From JBHOQX01 sp042408595 (GTDB taxonomy: Bacteria > Chloroflexota > Chloroflexia > Chloroflexales > Roseiflexaceae), in NCBI GenBank assembly GCA_042408595.1, contig JBHOQX010000104.1, positions 103,563-167,562 on the forward strand: 64,000 nucleotides of DNA. The letters are read 5' to 3'. This document shows, piece by piece, positions 7,413-15,372 of the stretch (within the stretch, counting starts at the first letter, position 1; every line of letters starts with the position of its first letter). A program made the translations under genes and the position numbers. Under the pieces are notes generated by a model. The model was not told the origin of the DNA. It did not search any database and saw only the letters and a program-made list of their open reading frames with translations.

Positions 7413-9632
7413 GTGGCACGCGATGCAGACAGATTCGTCGTTGACCTGGCGGGAGCCGCCGAACGGGCGCGGGAGCGGGCGGCTGGCGTGCCGGCGCTGA
7501 TCGCGGCGCTTGTCGGCCTGCTGGCGCTGCTGCCGCGTGCGCTCGGCCTGGCCGATTTCCTGACGACCGACGAAGCCTACCACTGGCTCACGCGGGTCGA
7601 GCGCTTCAGCGCGGCGCTGAGCCGTGGTGACTTGGCCGCCACCGCGCAGACCGGCCACCCCGGCGTGACGCTGATGTGGCTCGGCAGCCTGGGCCTGGCG
7701 CTGGAGCGGTTGGCCGACGGGTGGGGCTGGGCCGGCGATGGCACGGTCGTTGCGCACCTCGCCTGGCTGCGCCTGCCGCACGCGCTGCTGGAGACCGCAC
7801 TGGTCGCCGCAGGCTACGTGCTGCTGCGCCGGCTCGTGCGCCCCGGCACGGCGTTGCTGGCCGCGCTGCTTTGGGCGACCTCGCCCTACCTGATCGCCCA
7901 CGCCCGCCTGCTGCACCTCGACGCGCTGCTGACGTCGTTCGTGACGTTCAGCCTGCTGTTGCTGCTTGTGTGGGCGAAGGGCGGAGGGCGAACGACGAAC
8001 GATACCTCTCCCGATGATCGTGAAAGTTACATAACGAACCGCGCACCTTCGTTCTCCGCCCTTCGCCCTTTGCCGTTGGCCGCGTCCGCCTTCTTCGCCG
8101 GGCTGGCGCTGCTGACAAAGGGGCCGGCGCTGATCCTGCTGCCATTCGCCGGGCTGGTTGTGCTCGTGGGCGCGGCCGAACGGGAACGCCGCGGCGGCTG
8201 GCGTGGCCCTGTCGCCTTGATCAGGCACCAGGCGTCATTCGTGATTTCCTGCTATCTCCTCTGGTTGGGCATCGTGCTGCTGGTGGTTGTCGCATTCTGG
8301 CCAGCGCTGTGGGTCGCGCCCGCCGCCCCCCTGGCGGACTATGTCGCGGAGATCGCGACCAACGGCGGCCGCCCGAACGGGGACGGGCAGTTTTTCCTTG
8401 GCCGCGCCATCGCCGACCCCGGGCCGTGGTTCTACCCGCTCGCCGACCTGTTCCGCCTGACACCGGCGGGGCTGCTGGGGCTGCTGCTGCTGCCGGTGGC
8501 GTTCATCGGGCAGACAGCGGACGAAGGACGAAGGGCGAACGCGGATCCTCCGCCCGGCTCAGATGGTTCGCCCTCCGCCGCCCGCCCTTCGCCAGCAGAA
8601 CGGTGGACGCTGCTCATCCTCGGCGCGTTCGTGCTGTTCTGGACGCTGGTGATGACGCTCGGGCCGAAGAAGTTCGACCGCTATGTGCTGCCGACCTGGC
8701 CGGCGCTGCTGGTGCTGGCCGGGGCTGGCTGGAACGCCCTGCTCCGCGTGGGGCTGGGCCGGTTGCAGGGCGTGCGGGCGCCGGGCGCGGGGGCACTGGC
8801 GGCCCTCGCCGGCGGCCTGCTGCTGGCCGAGCTGCTGCCGCTTGCCAGGCTGCACCCGTACTACCTCAGCTACTACAACCCGCTGCTCGGCGGCGGCCCG
8901 GCGGCCCAGCGCGCGCTGCTGATCGGCTGGGGGGAGGGGATGGACCAGGTCGGAGCGTACCTGCGTACGCGGCCGGACATCGGCGGCGGCCCGGTGCTCT
9001 CGGCGCTCCCGCCGACGCTCCAGCCGTTCGTGCCGGCGCCCGTGCGCGATGTCGCGGCCCTCGACGACGCGCCGGCGAACTATGCCGTCGCCTACCTCGA
9101 GTCGCTCCAGCGCGGCGCGCACCCGGCGATCTACGAGCGCATCCGCCAGACCGTGCCGCTGCACCGGGTGGTGATCAACGGGATCACCTACGCCGAAATC
9201 TACCAGGTGCCGAAACCGTTCGCCCGGCCAGTCGGGGCGCGCTTCGGCGAGGGGCTGGTGCTGCGCGGCGTGACGACCGCGCGCGCCGGCGGGCGGCTGA
9301 TCGTCACGCCGGCGTGGGACGTGCGCGCCGCGCTCCCCGCTGACTACACGCTCTTCGTCCACCTGCTCGACCCATCGGGCCGACGCGTGGCGCAGGCCGA
9401 TGTCGCCCCAGGCGGCGGCGACGATCCACGCACCAGCGCATGGGAGCCGGGGCGCCAGATCGCGGTGCCGATCGACCTCCCGTTGCCAGCCGGCCTGCCG
9501 CCGGGCGAATACCGCGTCGTGCTCGGCCTGTACGACGCCACGGGCGCGCGCCTCGCCCCGCAGGGCGGCACGCCGGCCGACCCCGCGCTTGCCGGGCCGC
9601 ACGCGCTGTTGGTGGATACGGTGCGGCTATGA
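7413..9632 (+). CDS. family 39 glycosyltransferase (PMT/ArnT-like) with inserted repeats
   Basis: This polytopic membrane protein of about 739 residues begins with TTDEAYHW, the Asp/Glu pair in the first external loop that is typical of dolichyl/undecaprenyl-phosphate-dependent GT39 enzymes, and has LLHLDALLTSF further on. About ten membrane segments are followed by a soluble beta-rich C-terminal domain (about 630-739). The GTG at 7413 has GGAG 5 bases upstream; ATGs at 7353 and 7362 lie in low-complexity sequence. Two hydrophilic segments, coded near 7972-8068 and 8533-8573, are palindromic repeats inserted in frame into loops. The stop overlaps the next start (ATGA). Confidence 0.85.
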   Translation: MARDADRFVVDLAGAAERARERAAGVPALIAALVGLLALLPRALGLADFLTTDEAYHWLTRVERFSAALSRGDLAATAQTGHPGVTLMWLGSLGLALERLADGWGWAGDGTVVAHLAWLRLPHALLETALVAAGYVLLRRLVRPGTALLAALLWATSPYLIAHARLLHLDALLTSFVTFSLLLLLVWAKGGGRTTNDTSPDDRESYITNRAPSFSALRPLPLAASAFFAGLALLTKGPALILLPFAGLVVLVGAAERERRGGWRGPVALIRHQASFVISCYLLWLGIVLLVVVAFWPALWVAPAAPLADYVAEIATNGGRPNGDGQFFLGRAIADPGPWFYPLADLFRLTPAGLLGLLLLPVAFIGQTADEGRRANADPPPGSDGSPSAARPSPAERWTLLILGAFVLFWTLVMTLGPKKFDRYVLPTWPALLVLAGAGWNALLRVGLGRLQGVRAPGAGALAALAGGLLLAELLPLARLHPYYLSYYNPLLGGGPAAQRALLIGWGEGMDQVGAYLRTRPDIGGGPVLSALPPTLQPFVPAPVRDVAALDDAPANYAVAYLESLQRGAHPAIYERIRQTVPLHRVVINGITYAEIYQVPKPFARPVGARFGEGLVLRGVTTARAGGRLIVTPAWDVRAALPADYTLFVHLLDPSGRRVAQADVAPGGGDDPRTSAWEPGRQIAVPIDLPLPAGLPPGEYRVVLGLYDATGARLAPQGGTPADPALAGPHALLVDTVRL
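7972..8068 (+). repeat. palindromic element in frame inside the glycosyltransferase gene
   Basis: A perfect 15-base inverted repeat (GGGCGAAGGGCGGAG at 7972-7986 and its complement at 8054-8068) flanks a 67-base centre that is much lower in GC than the host gene. The reading frame stays open through it and yields a polar loop (TTNDTSPDDRESYITNR) between two hydrophobic helices. Confidence 0.6.
8533..8573 (+). repeat. second palindromic element in frame inside the glycosyltransferase gene
   Basis: GGGCGAAC (8533-8540) and its complement GTTCGCCC (8566-8573) flank a GC-rich centre; further GAAGG/CCTTC-type matches extend outward to about 8520 and 8592. It shares the GGGCGAA/GAAGGGCGAA vocabulary of the first element and codes for a Pro/Ser-rich loop (ADPPPGSDGSPSAARPSP). 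Confidence 0.5.
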
Positions 9633-10459
9633 GTTGGGTTGACCTCCACATCCACACCAACGCCCAGCCGCACCATGCCCGCTGGGCGCCAGAGGCGCTG
9701 GCGGCGGCGGCGGCCCGCGCCGGCCTCGGTGTGCTCGCCGTGGCCGACCACAACACCACCGCCGGCGTGCGCGCGGCGCAGGCTGCCGGCGCGCGCTACG
9801 GCGTGCGGGTGATCGCTGGCGTCGAGATCGACAGCGGCTTCGGCGGGAAGCTCTGGCACACGCTGGTCTACGGCGCCGACCCGGACGATCCCGGGCTGCT
9901 GGCGCTCTGCGCTGCCGTGTATCAGCGCAACCAGGCGGGCGCGGCAGCGCTGCGAGGCGAACTGGCGCGGCGTGGCTTCCGGCTATCCGGCCTCGATGCG
10001 CTGGGCCGCCCGCCGAATGTGGCTGATGTCGGCGCGGCGCTTGCACGACAGAACGATCTTCCTGGCCGGCAGCCGGGCGAAGACGACGAGAGCGCCGGCA
10101 TGCGCTACATCCTGACCGCGGTGGAGCGGGGCTACCGGCCCGTCGGGGTGGACGAGGTGATCGCCGCGGCGCACCGGGCCGGCGGGCTGGCCGTGCTGGC
10201 GCACCCGGGCCGCTCGAAGGGTGTCTACGCCATCCCTGCGGCCGAAGCCGACATCGCGGCGCTGGCCGCCGCCGGCCTGGACGGCGTCGAGGTGTTCTAC
10301 CCGGCGCACGGGCCGGAGCAGGAACGGTTCTACAGCGCGTTGGCGCGGCGCTACGGCCTGCTGATTACCGGCGGGAGCGATTCGCACGGGCCGGAGCAGC
10401 CGCTGGCGCGCGTGCCGGCCGACGCGTGCCGGGCGTTTCTGGAGCGGGCCGGCGCATAG
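9629..10459 (+). CDS. PHP-domain phosphoesterase
   Basis: This 276-residue protein starts with the PHP motif DLHIHTN, followed by ADHNTT, a GVEID metal/loop motif, a conserved AHPGR and the C-terminal TGGSDSHG, which together supply the metal ligands of the polymerase-and-histidinol-phosphatase fold. The closest well-known activity of this stand-alone size class is 3',5'-nucleoside bisphosphate phosphatase (RNase AM), but other phosphoesterases share it. Its ATG overlaps the stop of the glycosyltransferase gene. Confidence 0.85.
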   Translation: MSWVDLHIHTNAQPHHARWAPEALAAAAARAGLGVLAVADHNTTAGVRAAQAAGARYGVRVIAGVEIDSGFGGKLWHTLVYGADPDDPGLLALCAAVYQRNQAGAAALRGELARRGFRLSGLDALGRPPNVADVGAALARQNDLPGRQPGEDDESAGMRYILTAVERGYRPVGVDEVIAAAHRAGGLAVLAHPGRSKGVYAIPAAEADIAALAAAGLDGVEVFYPAHGPEQERFYSALARRYGLLITGGSDSHGPEQPLARVPADACRAFLERAGA

Positions 10460-10499
10460 TTGTGTCGTAGACGCTCCCGTGCCGGACGGGGACACGCCG

Positions 10500-11444
10500 A
10501 TGGACGCATGCCGACCCTGGGCCGACTCGCTCCTGCTCCGCGGGCCGCGCGACCTCGCCTGGACACGCACCCCGCTCCCCGCGCTTGGCCCGCACGATCT
10601 GCTGCTGCGCACCCGCGCCGGCGCGGTCAGTCTGGGCACGGAGCTGCCGCTGTACGCCGGCACAGCACGTGGCCACGTGCCAGCCTACCCGCTGATGACG
10701 GGGTACGAAAGCCTTGCCAACGTGGTGGCGCGCGGGGCCGCCGTCGAGCAGATCGCCGTTGGCGAGCGGGTGGTCGCGTTCTACGGGCATCGCACCGCCG
10801 CGGTCGTCCACGAGTCGCGCGTGGTTCCGGTGCCCGCGGACATCCCCGACCGCCTGGCGCTTCTGCTGATCCTGGCCTGCGACACGGCCAAGGGCGTGAG
10901 CAAGCTCTCGCCAGGCCCGGAAAGCCGCGTGCTGATCACCGGCGGCGGCCCGATCGGGCTGCTGACCCTGATGAACCTCCACGCGCGCGGCATCCGCGAC
11001 GTCGATCTGCTGGAGCCGGTTGCCCGCCGGTGCGCCCTGGCCGCCGCGTTCGGCGTGCGGCGCGCCAGCCACCCGGACGATGCGGACCTTCTCGCACGGT
11101 ACACGGCCGGCTTCGAGTGCTCGTCGCGCAATAGCGCCTTTGCGCGACTTCAGGAAGCCATGCAGGCCGGCAGCCGCATTTGTGTCCTGGCCGACGGCAA
11201 CCTCGAGGCGCTGGCGTTGGCGCCCGCTTTTCATACCAAAGAGCTGACAATCGTCGGGTCGAGCGACGGCCTGGACTACCGTGTCTATGCCGAATGGTTC
11301 TTGCCCATTGCGCGTTCGGGCCGCTATCCTCGCGCAGCGCTGTGCGAGTGGACGATTCGGGCGCCCGGGTTGCCGGCGCTCTTCGCCGCACTCGCTGGAT
11401 CGCCTGATCGGCCGGTTAACGTGCTTGTCGAGTATGGCGACTGA
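10500..11444 (+). CDS. MDR-superfamily (alcohol dehydrogenase-like) protein
   Basis: The 314-residue product has an N-terminal GroES-like domain (AGAVSLGTE, YPLMTGYES) and a Rossmann-type domain with VLITGGGPIGLLTL. The usual catalytic zinc Cys (CGICGTD) is replaced by AGAVSLGTE, and the four-Cys structural zinc loop is absent. This resembles the BchC/zinc-less branch rather than a true alcohol dehydrogenase. The ATG at 10500 is chosen; an in-frame GTG at 10479 would add 7 residues. Substrate unknown. Confidence 0.75.
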   Translation: MDACRPWADSLLLRGPRDLAWTRTPLPALGPHDLLLRTRAGAVSLGTELPLYAGTARGHVPAYPLMTGYESLANVVARGAAVEQIAVGERVVAFYGHRTAAVVHESRVVPVPADIPDRLALLLILACDTAKGVSKLSPGPESRVLITGGGPIGLLTLMNLHARGIRDVDLLEPVARRCALAAAFGVRRASHPDDADLLARYTAGFECSSRNSAFARLQEAMQAGSRICVLADGNLEALALAPAFHTKELTIVGSSDGLDYRVYAEWFLPIARSGRYPRAALCEWTIRAPGLPALFAALAGSPDRPVNVLVEYGD

Positions 11445-11493
11445 CGACAGCCGAACGATGAGCGGCAGAGAAGGCGCGCGCTGTGAGGTGATC

Positions 11494-12294
11494 ATGGACG
11501 TCGAAACCGGCTACGCCGATCTTGATGGCGCGCGGCTGTACTACGAGACCGCCGGCGCGGGCGAGGCGTTGGTTTTCATCCACGGCTTCGCCCTCGACCG
11601 GCGGATGTGGGACGCACAGATGGCGCCGTTTGCGGCTCGCTTCCGCGCCGTGCGCTACGACCTGCGCGGGTTTGGCCGCTCCGCGCCGCCGGCCGGCGCG
11701 CCCTACAGCCACGCCGGCGACCTGCTGGCGCTGTTGCGGCGGCTCGGCATCGCCCGGGCGAGCCTGGTCGGCCTGTCGCTTGGCGGGGCGGTCGCCGCCG
11801 ATGCGGCGCTCGCCGCCCCGGAGATGGTCGCGCGGCTGGTGCTGGCGGATGCCCTGCTCAGCGGGCATCGCTGGTCGGATGCGTGGCATGCGGCCGCCGG
11901 ACCGGCCTGGGCGTTGGGTCGGGCAGGCGATCTCGCCGGGGCGCGGCGGGCCTGGCTGGCGCATCCGCTGTTTGCGCCGGCCTTGGCCAACGAGCGCGCC
12001 GCCCCGCACCTGCGAGGGATGGTCGAGGACTATTCTGGCTGGTACTGGGCGCACCGCGACCCGGCGCGTGACCCGCAGCCGCCGGCGCTGGCGCGCCTCG
12101 GTGCCATCCGCGCGCCCACGCTGATCGTCATGGGCGAGCGCGACCTGCCGGACTTCTGGGCGATCGCTCGGGCGGCGCAGCAGGGCATCCCCGGCGCACA
12201 GACGGTCGTGCTCCCCGGCGTCGGCCACCTGGTGAACATGGAAGCGCCGGAGCGGTTCAACCAGGTGGTGCTCGGGTTTCTGGCCGGGCGGTAG
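11494..12294 (+). CDS. alpha/beta hydrolase
   Basis: This 266-residue protein carries HGFALD, YDLRGFGRS, the nucleophile elbow GLSLGG, an acid in MGERDLPD and the catalytic His in GVGHLVNMEAPE. This is the layout of 3-oxoadipate enol-lactonase and related esterases; without pathway neighbours the substrate is not assigned. The ATG is preceded by GAGGTG 4 bases upstream. Confidence 0.87.
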   Translation: MDVETGYADLDGARLYYETAGAGEALVFIHGFALDRRMWDAQMAPFAARFRAVRYDLRGFGRSAPPAGAPYSHAGDLLALLRRLGIARASLVGLSLGGAVAADAALAAPEMVARLVLADALLSGHRWSDAWHAAAGPAWALGRAGDLAGARRAWLAHPLFAPALANERAAPHLRGMVEDYSGWYWAHRDPARDPQPPALARLGAIRAPTLIVMGERDLPDFWAIARAAQQGIPGAQTVVLPGVGHLVNMEAPERFNQVVLGFLAGR

Positions 12295-12320
12295 ACGGTG
12301 GACCATGGACGCCAGGCGCG

Positions 12321-12329
12321 TGCTACAAT
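12321..12329 (+). promoter_or_regulatory. extended -10 promoter before the small ORF and acyl-CoA dehydrogenase
   Basis: TGCTACAAT matches the TGN-TANANT pattern. It lies 36 bases before the 38-residue reading frame at 12366 and about 177 bases before the acyl-CoA dehydrogenase start. Confidence 0.45.
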
Positions 12330-12365
12330 ACCGCTACCTATCGGTACAACCCGACGGATACTGCG

Positions 12366-12482
12366 ATGCGCACGAAATCGAAGGCGACCGCTGGCTCGTT
12401 GACACCAACCGCGCTGGAGGTGATGATCCGCCGTGTCGCACGCGAAGAACTGCTGCGCCTGGTCGCCTATGCTGCGCTGTAA
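12366..12482 (+). CDS. possible 38-residue small protein
   Basis: A short frame starting ATG and ending TAA encodes a basic, helical peptide containing LTPTALEVMIRRVAREELL. It begins 36 bases after an extended -10 box and ends 23 bases before the acyl-CoA dehydrogenase gene. The helix has a sensible heptad-like pattern. No ribosome-binding site is obvious. It could be a real small protein or an upstream regulatory frame. Confidence 0.3.
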   Translation: MRTKSKATAGSLTPTALEVMIRRVAREELLRLVAYAAL

Positions 12483-12505
12483 CCACCTGCCTGCGAGATG
12501 GGCAT

Positions 12506-14245
12506 ATGATGCCTGAGCGTCGTGTCGATCTCCATGCTTGGCAGCAGGCCCGTCCGGCGAGCTTCTTCGAGGCCGACCGCAACCTCCAGCGCGTCCTGCG
12601 CATGCGCTACGACGAGGCGCGCTTCGCCGCGCACCGCGAGCGGCTCGCCGCCTTCGGCGCGGCCTGCGCCACGACGATCGACGCGGCGGCGCGGCTGAAC
12701 GACCGGCCGCACAACCACCCGCGCCTCGACCGCTACACCGACATCGGCGAGCGCACCGAGGGCATCGAGTTCCATCCGAGCTACCACGAGGCCGGCCGCG
12801 CCGCCTATGCCTCCGGCGTACTGGCGGTGATGGCCGAGCCGGGCAACGCCCTGCTGCAGAGCGCGCTCTTCTACCTGCTGTGCCACAACGGCGAGATGGG
12901 CCACGCCTGCCCGATCGCCTGCACCGCCGGGCTGATCCTGGCCTTGCAGCAGGCCGCCGCGCCGGAGTTGCGCGCCCGCTTCTTGCCGCCCCTGCTCGAG
13001 ACCGACTACGACCGCCTCCAGCACGGCGCGCAGTTCCTCACCGAAGTCCAGGGCGGCTCGGATGTCGGAGCGAACGCCGTGCGGGCCGCGCCGGAGCCGG
13101 ACGCGCCGGGCGTCTGGCGCATCCACGGCGAAAAGTGGTTCTGTTCGAACATCAACGCCCACCAGTTCCTCTTGACCGCCCGCCCCGATGGCGCGCCCCA
13201 GGGCACCCGCGGCCTCGGGCTGTTCCTTGTCCCGCGCACCCTGGACGACGGCGGCGTCAACGCCTTCCGCGTCCGCCGCCTCAAGACCAAGATCGGCACC
13301 CGCACCATGGCCTCGGCCGAGGTCGACTTCGAGGGGGCGCTGGCGTACCAGGTCGGCCCTTTGGAGCACGGCTTCCGCACCGCCGTCGAGCTGGTGCTGA
13401 ACACCTCGCGCTACTTGAACGCCGTGGCGTGCGCCGGGTTTGCCGCCCGTGCCCTGCTCGAAGCCTGCAGCTACGCCGACCATCGCCACGCCTTCGGCCA
13501 GCCGATCATCAGCTACCCGCTGGTGCAGGAGAACCTGGCGCTGCTCGCGGCGGAGACCTGGGCCGCCCTGTCGTCAAGCATGCGCCTGGCCGCCCTGCTC
13601 GACCGGATCGCAGCCGGCGTGGCGAGCGACGGCGAGCGCGCCACCGCCCGCCTGCTGGTCAACCTGAACAAGCTCGTCACCTCGGTCGCGGCGACCGAGT
13701 GCGTGCACCGGGCGATCGAAGTGCTCGGCGGCAACGGCGCGATCGAGGACTTCTCGGTGCTGCCGCGGCTCTACCGCGACGCGATCGTGCTCGAAAGCTG
13801 GGAAGGGACGCACAACGTCCTCAGCCTCCAGGCGCTGCGCGATATGGCGCACTACGGTCTGCACACCCCGTTTCTGGACGACGCGACCGCTGCACTGGAA
13901 GCGGTCGGGCAGCCGGGGCTGGCCAGCCTGCGCGACGAGGCGCTGGCCACCGTGCAGCGCGCCCGCGCCTTGGCCGCCCGCCTCCTGGCCGCAGACGGGC
14001 AGGCCGCACAGGGCCACGCCCGCCGCCTGGCGGAGACGCTGATGGCCACGGCGCACGTCGCTTACCTGCTCCAGGAGGCCGATTGGGAGCTGGCGCGCGG
14101 CGAGGAAACGCTCAAGCCGGACATCGCGCGGCTGTTCTTCGACCGCCACCTGCGCCCCGGCTACACACCGCTGGAGGACGGAACGTACCTGGGGCGCGTG
14201 GCGCGAGTGGCCTACGGCCTGGCAAGGTGGAAGGGGACAAGGTGA
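12506..14245 (+). CDS. acyl-CoA dehydrogenase, AidB-like
   Basis: This 579-residue flavoprotein shows the AidB-type pattern: FLTEVQGGSDVGAN (flavin-binding), HGEKWFCSN, RRLKTKIGTRTMASAEVDF, ADHRHAFGQPI and the C-terminal LESWEGTHNVLSLQALR. AidB-like proteins are longer than short-chain acyl-CoA dehydrogenases (about 380 residues) and carry an extra C-terminal helical region, as here. The family binds FAD and in Escherichia coli AidB protects DNA from alkylation, though some relatives oxidise acyl-CoAs. Start is either of two adjacent ATGs (12506 or 12509). Confidence 0.85.
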   Translation: MMPERRVDLHAWQQARPASFFEADRNLQRVLRMRYDEARFAAHRERLAAFGAACATTIDAAARLNDRPHNHPRLDRYTDIGERTEGIEFHPSYHEAGRAAYASGVLAVMAEPGNALLQSALFYLLCHNGEMGHACPIACTAGLILALQQAAAPELRARFLPPLLETDYDRLQHGAQFLTEVQGGSDVGANAVRAAPEPDAPGVWRIHGEKWFCSNINAHQFLLTARPDGAPQGTRGLGLFLVPRTLDDGGVNAFRVRRLKTKIGTRTMASAEVDFEGALAYQVGPLEHGFRTAVELVLNTSRYLNAVACAGFAARALLEACSYADHRHAFGQPIISYPLVQENLALLAAETWAALSSSMRLAALLDRIAAGVASDGERATARLLVNLNKLVTSVAATECVHRAIEVLGGNGAIEDFSVLPRLYRDAIVLESWEGTHNVLSLQALRDMAHYGLHTPFLDDATAALEAVGQPGLASLRDEALATVQRARALAARLLAADGQAAQGHARRLAETLMATAHVAYLLQEADWELARGEETLKPDIARLFFDRHLRPGYTPLEDGTYLGRVARVAYGLARWKGTR

Positions 14246-14326
14246 CGCTGGCGCCGCTGCACCGTTCGATATTCCCTGGTTCCTTTGGCCGCCTGTCGTG
14301 GTTGCTGGTTCTGGGTGCTTGGTTCG

Positions 14327-14941
14327 ATGCTCCCATCCGCCACCGAAGCTGAGATCGCCGAACTGGCCGCGGCCTACGGCCCGCCGCGCCGGGTCGTCGC
14401 GCCGCTGCTGCGCTGGCAGTTCGAGCCGCTCACGATGCGCGACCGCTACGGCGAAGTATGCATGGTCATCCGCCGACCCTCCGGGCGGCTGCTGACCGCG
14501 CGCAAGGATTTTTACCCGCCCGACGCCTTCCGGCTGCTGACCGGCGGGGTCCATCACGGCGAGCGCATTCGGGATGCGCTCCTGCGGGAGGCGGCTGAAG
14601 AGACGGGGTTGCAGGTGGCCGTGCGCCGGTTCCTGGCCGTGATCGAGTATCCAGGCGCATCGCCGGGGGGCGAGCGTGCGTTCGCGACCTTCGCGTTCCT
14701 GCTGGACGAGACGGGTGGCACGCTGGCCTCCAACGATCCAGCCGAGCGTGTGGCGGCCTTCCGCGAGGCGACGGTGAGCGAGCTTCCGGCGCTGGCTGCT
14801 GCGCTGGAGCGCGCCCCGGACGTGTACGACGCCGAGATCGACGGCTCATGGCGCGATTGGGGCACGTATCGCGCGGTGGTGCATCGGGTGGTGTACGCGA
14901 CGATGGTGAACGATGACCGACGACCGACCAGCGACGACTGA
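14327..14941 (+). CDS. Nudix hydrolase
   Basis: The 204-residue product contains a complete Nudix box, G-x5-E-x7-R-E-U-x-E-E-x-G-U, in the segment beginning GGVHHGERIRDALL and ending REAAEETGL. It should hydrolyse a nucleoside diphosphate linked to another moiety; the substrate is not evident. The C-terminal tail (NDDRRPTSDD) is coded by the repetitive GACGACC sequence that also forms the start of the next gene, so the tail may be repeat-derived. Confidence 0.88.
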   Translation: MLPSATEAEIAELAAAYGPPRRVVAPLLRWQFEPLTMRDRYGEVCMVIRRPSGRLLTARKDFYPPDAFRLLTGGVHHGERIRDALLREAAEETGLQVAVRRFLAVIEYPGASPGGERAFATFAFLLDETGGTLASNDPAERVAAFREATVSELPALAAALERAPDVYDAEIDGSWRDWGTYRAVVHRVVYATMVNDDRRPTSDD

Positions 14942-15317
14942 CCACCGACGACGGCCCGCCGACGCGCCGTCGTCGTTCGTGGGGCGCGGGTCGTCGCTCG
15001 GCGCCTGGCTGCGCCGCGTCGCGCTGAGCCTGGTGTTCGCCTGCCTCTGCGGCCTGCTGGCCTACCTGGTGGCGCGGGCCGTGGGTGGCGCGGCATTGCT
15101 GGTGCAGCAGCAGGCGCTGATCGGGCAGCTTGGCGCGGCGCTGCGCGGCGGGATCGAGGCGCTGGCGGGGAGCGACATCCGCGCGGTGCGCCTGGAGTTG
15201 CAGCGGCTCGATGCAGCGTATCAGCGCTTCGCGCTGCTCTGCGGCTTCGCCGCGGCGGCGGCGGGCGGCGCGCTCGGCTACCTCTGGCTGGAGCGGCGGG
15301 CCGGGCGTCGGGCGTAG
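14913..15317 (+). CDS. small membrane protein, two transmembrane helices
   Basis: This 134-residue protein overlaps the Nudix gene by 29 bases. Its first 20 residues are coded by repetitive GACC-type sequence containing a hairpin, so the true start may be later, but no better start is obvious. Two hydrophobic segments (VALSLVFACLCGLLAYLVA and LLCGFAAAAAGGALGYLWL) flank a helical region. Family unknown. Confidence 0.5.
   Translation: MTDDRPATTDHRRRPADAPSSFVGRGSSLGAWLRRVALSLVFACLCGLLAYLVARAVGGAALLVQQQALIGQLGAALRGGIEALAGSDIRAVRLELQRLDAAYQRFALLCGFAAAAAGGALGYLWLERRAGRRA
14946..14975 (+). repeat. 10-bp inverted repeat at the Nudix/membrane-protein junction
   Basis: CGACGACGGC (14946-14955) and GCCGTCGTCG (14966-14975) form a perfect 10-base stem with a 10-base loop, set in GACCGACGACC-type simple sequence. 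It lies inside the first codons of the downstream frame and may be another member of the dispersed palindromes. Confidence 0.5.
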
Positions 15318-15372
15318 CTTGTCGTCCGTAGAACGCGCCTGCTGCGCGCCGCCGTGTTGAAAGGTGTATGCG

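Noticed and set aside
6339..8228. Very long minus-strand open frame
   Set aside because: It is antisense to the EamA and GT39 genes and its product is a Gln/Arg/His-rich shadow with no recognisable domain.
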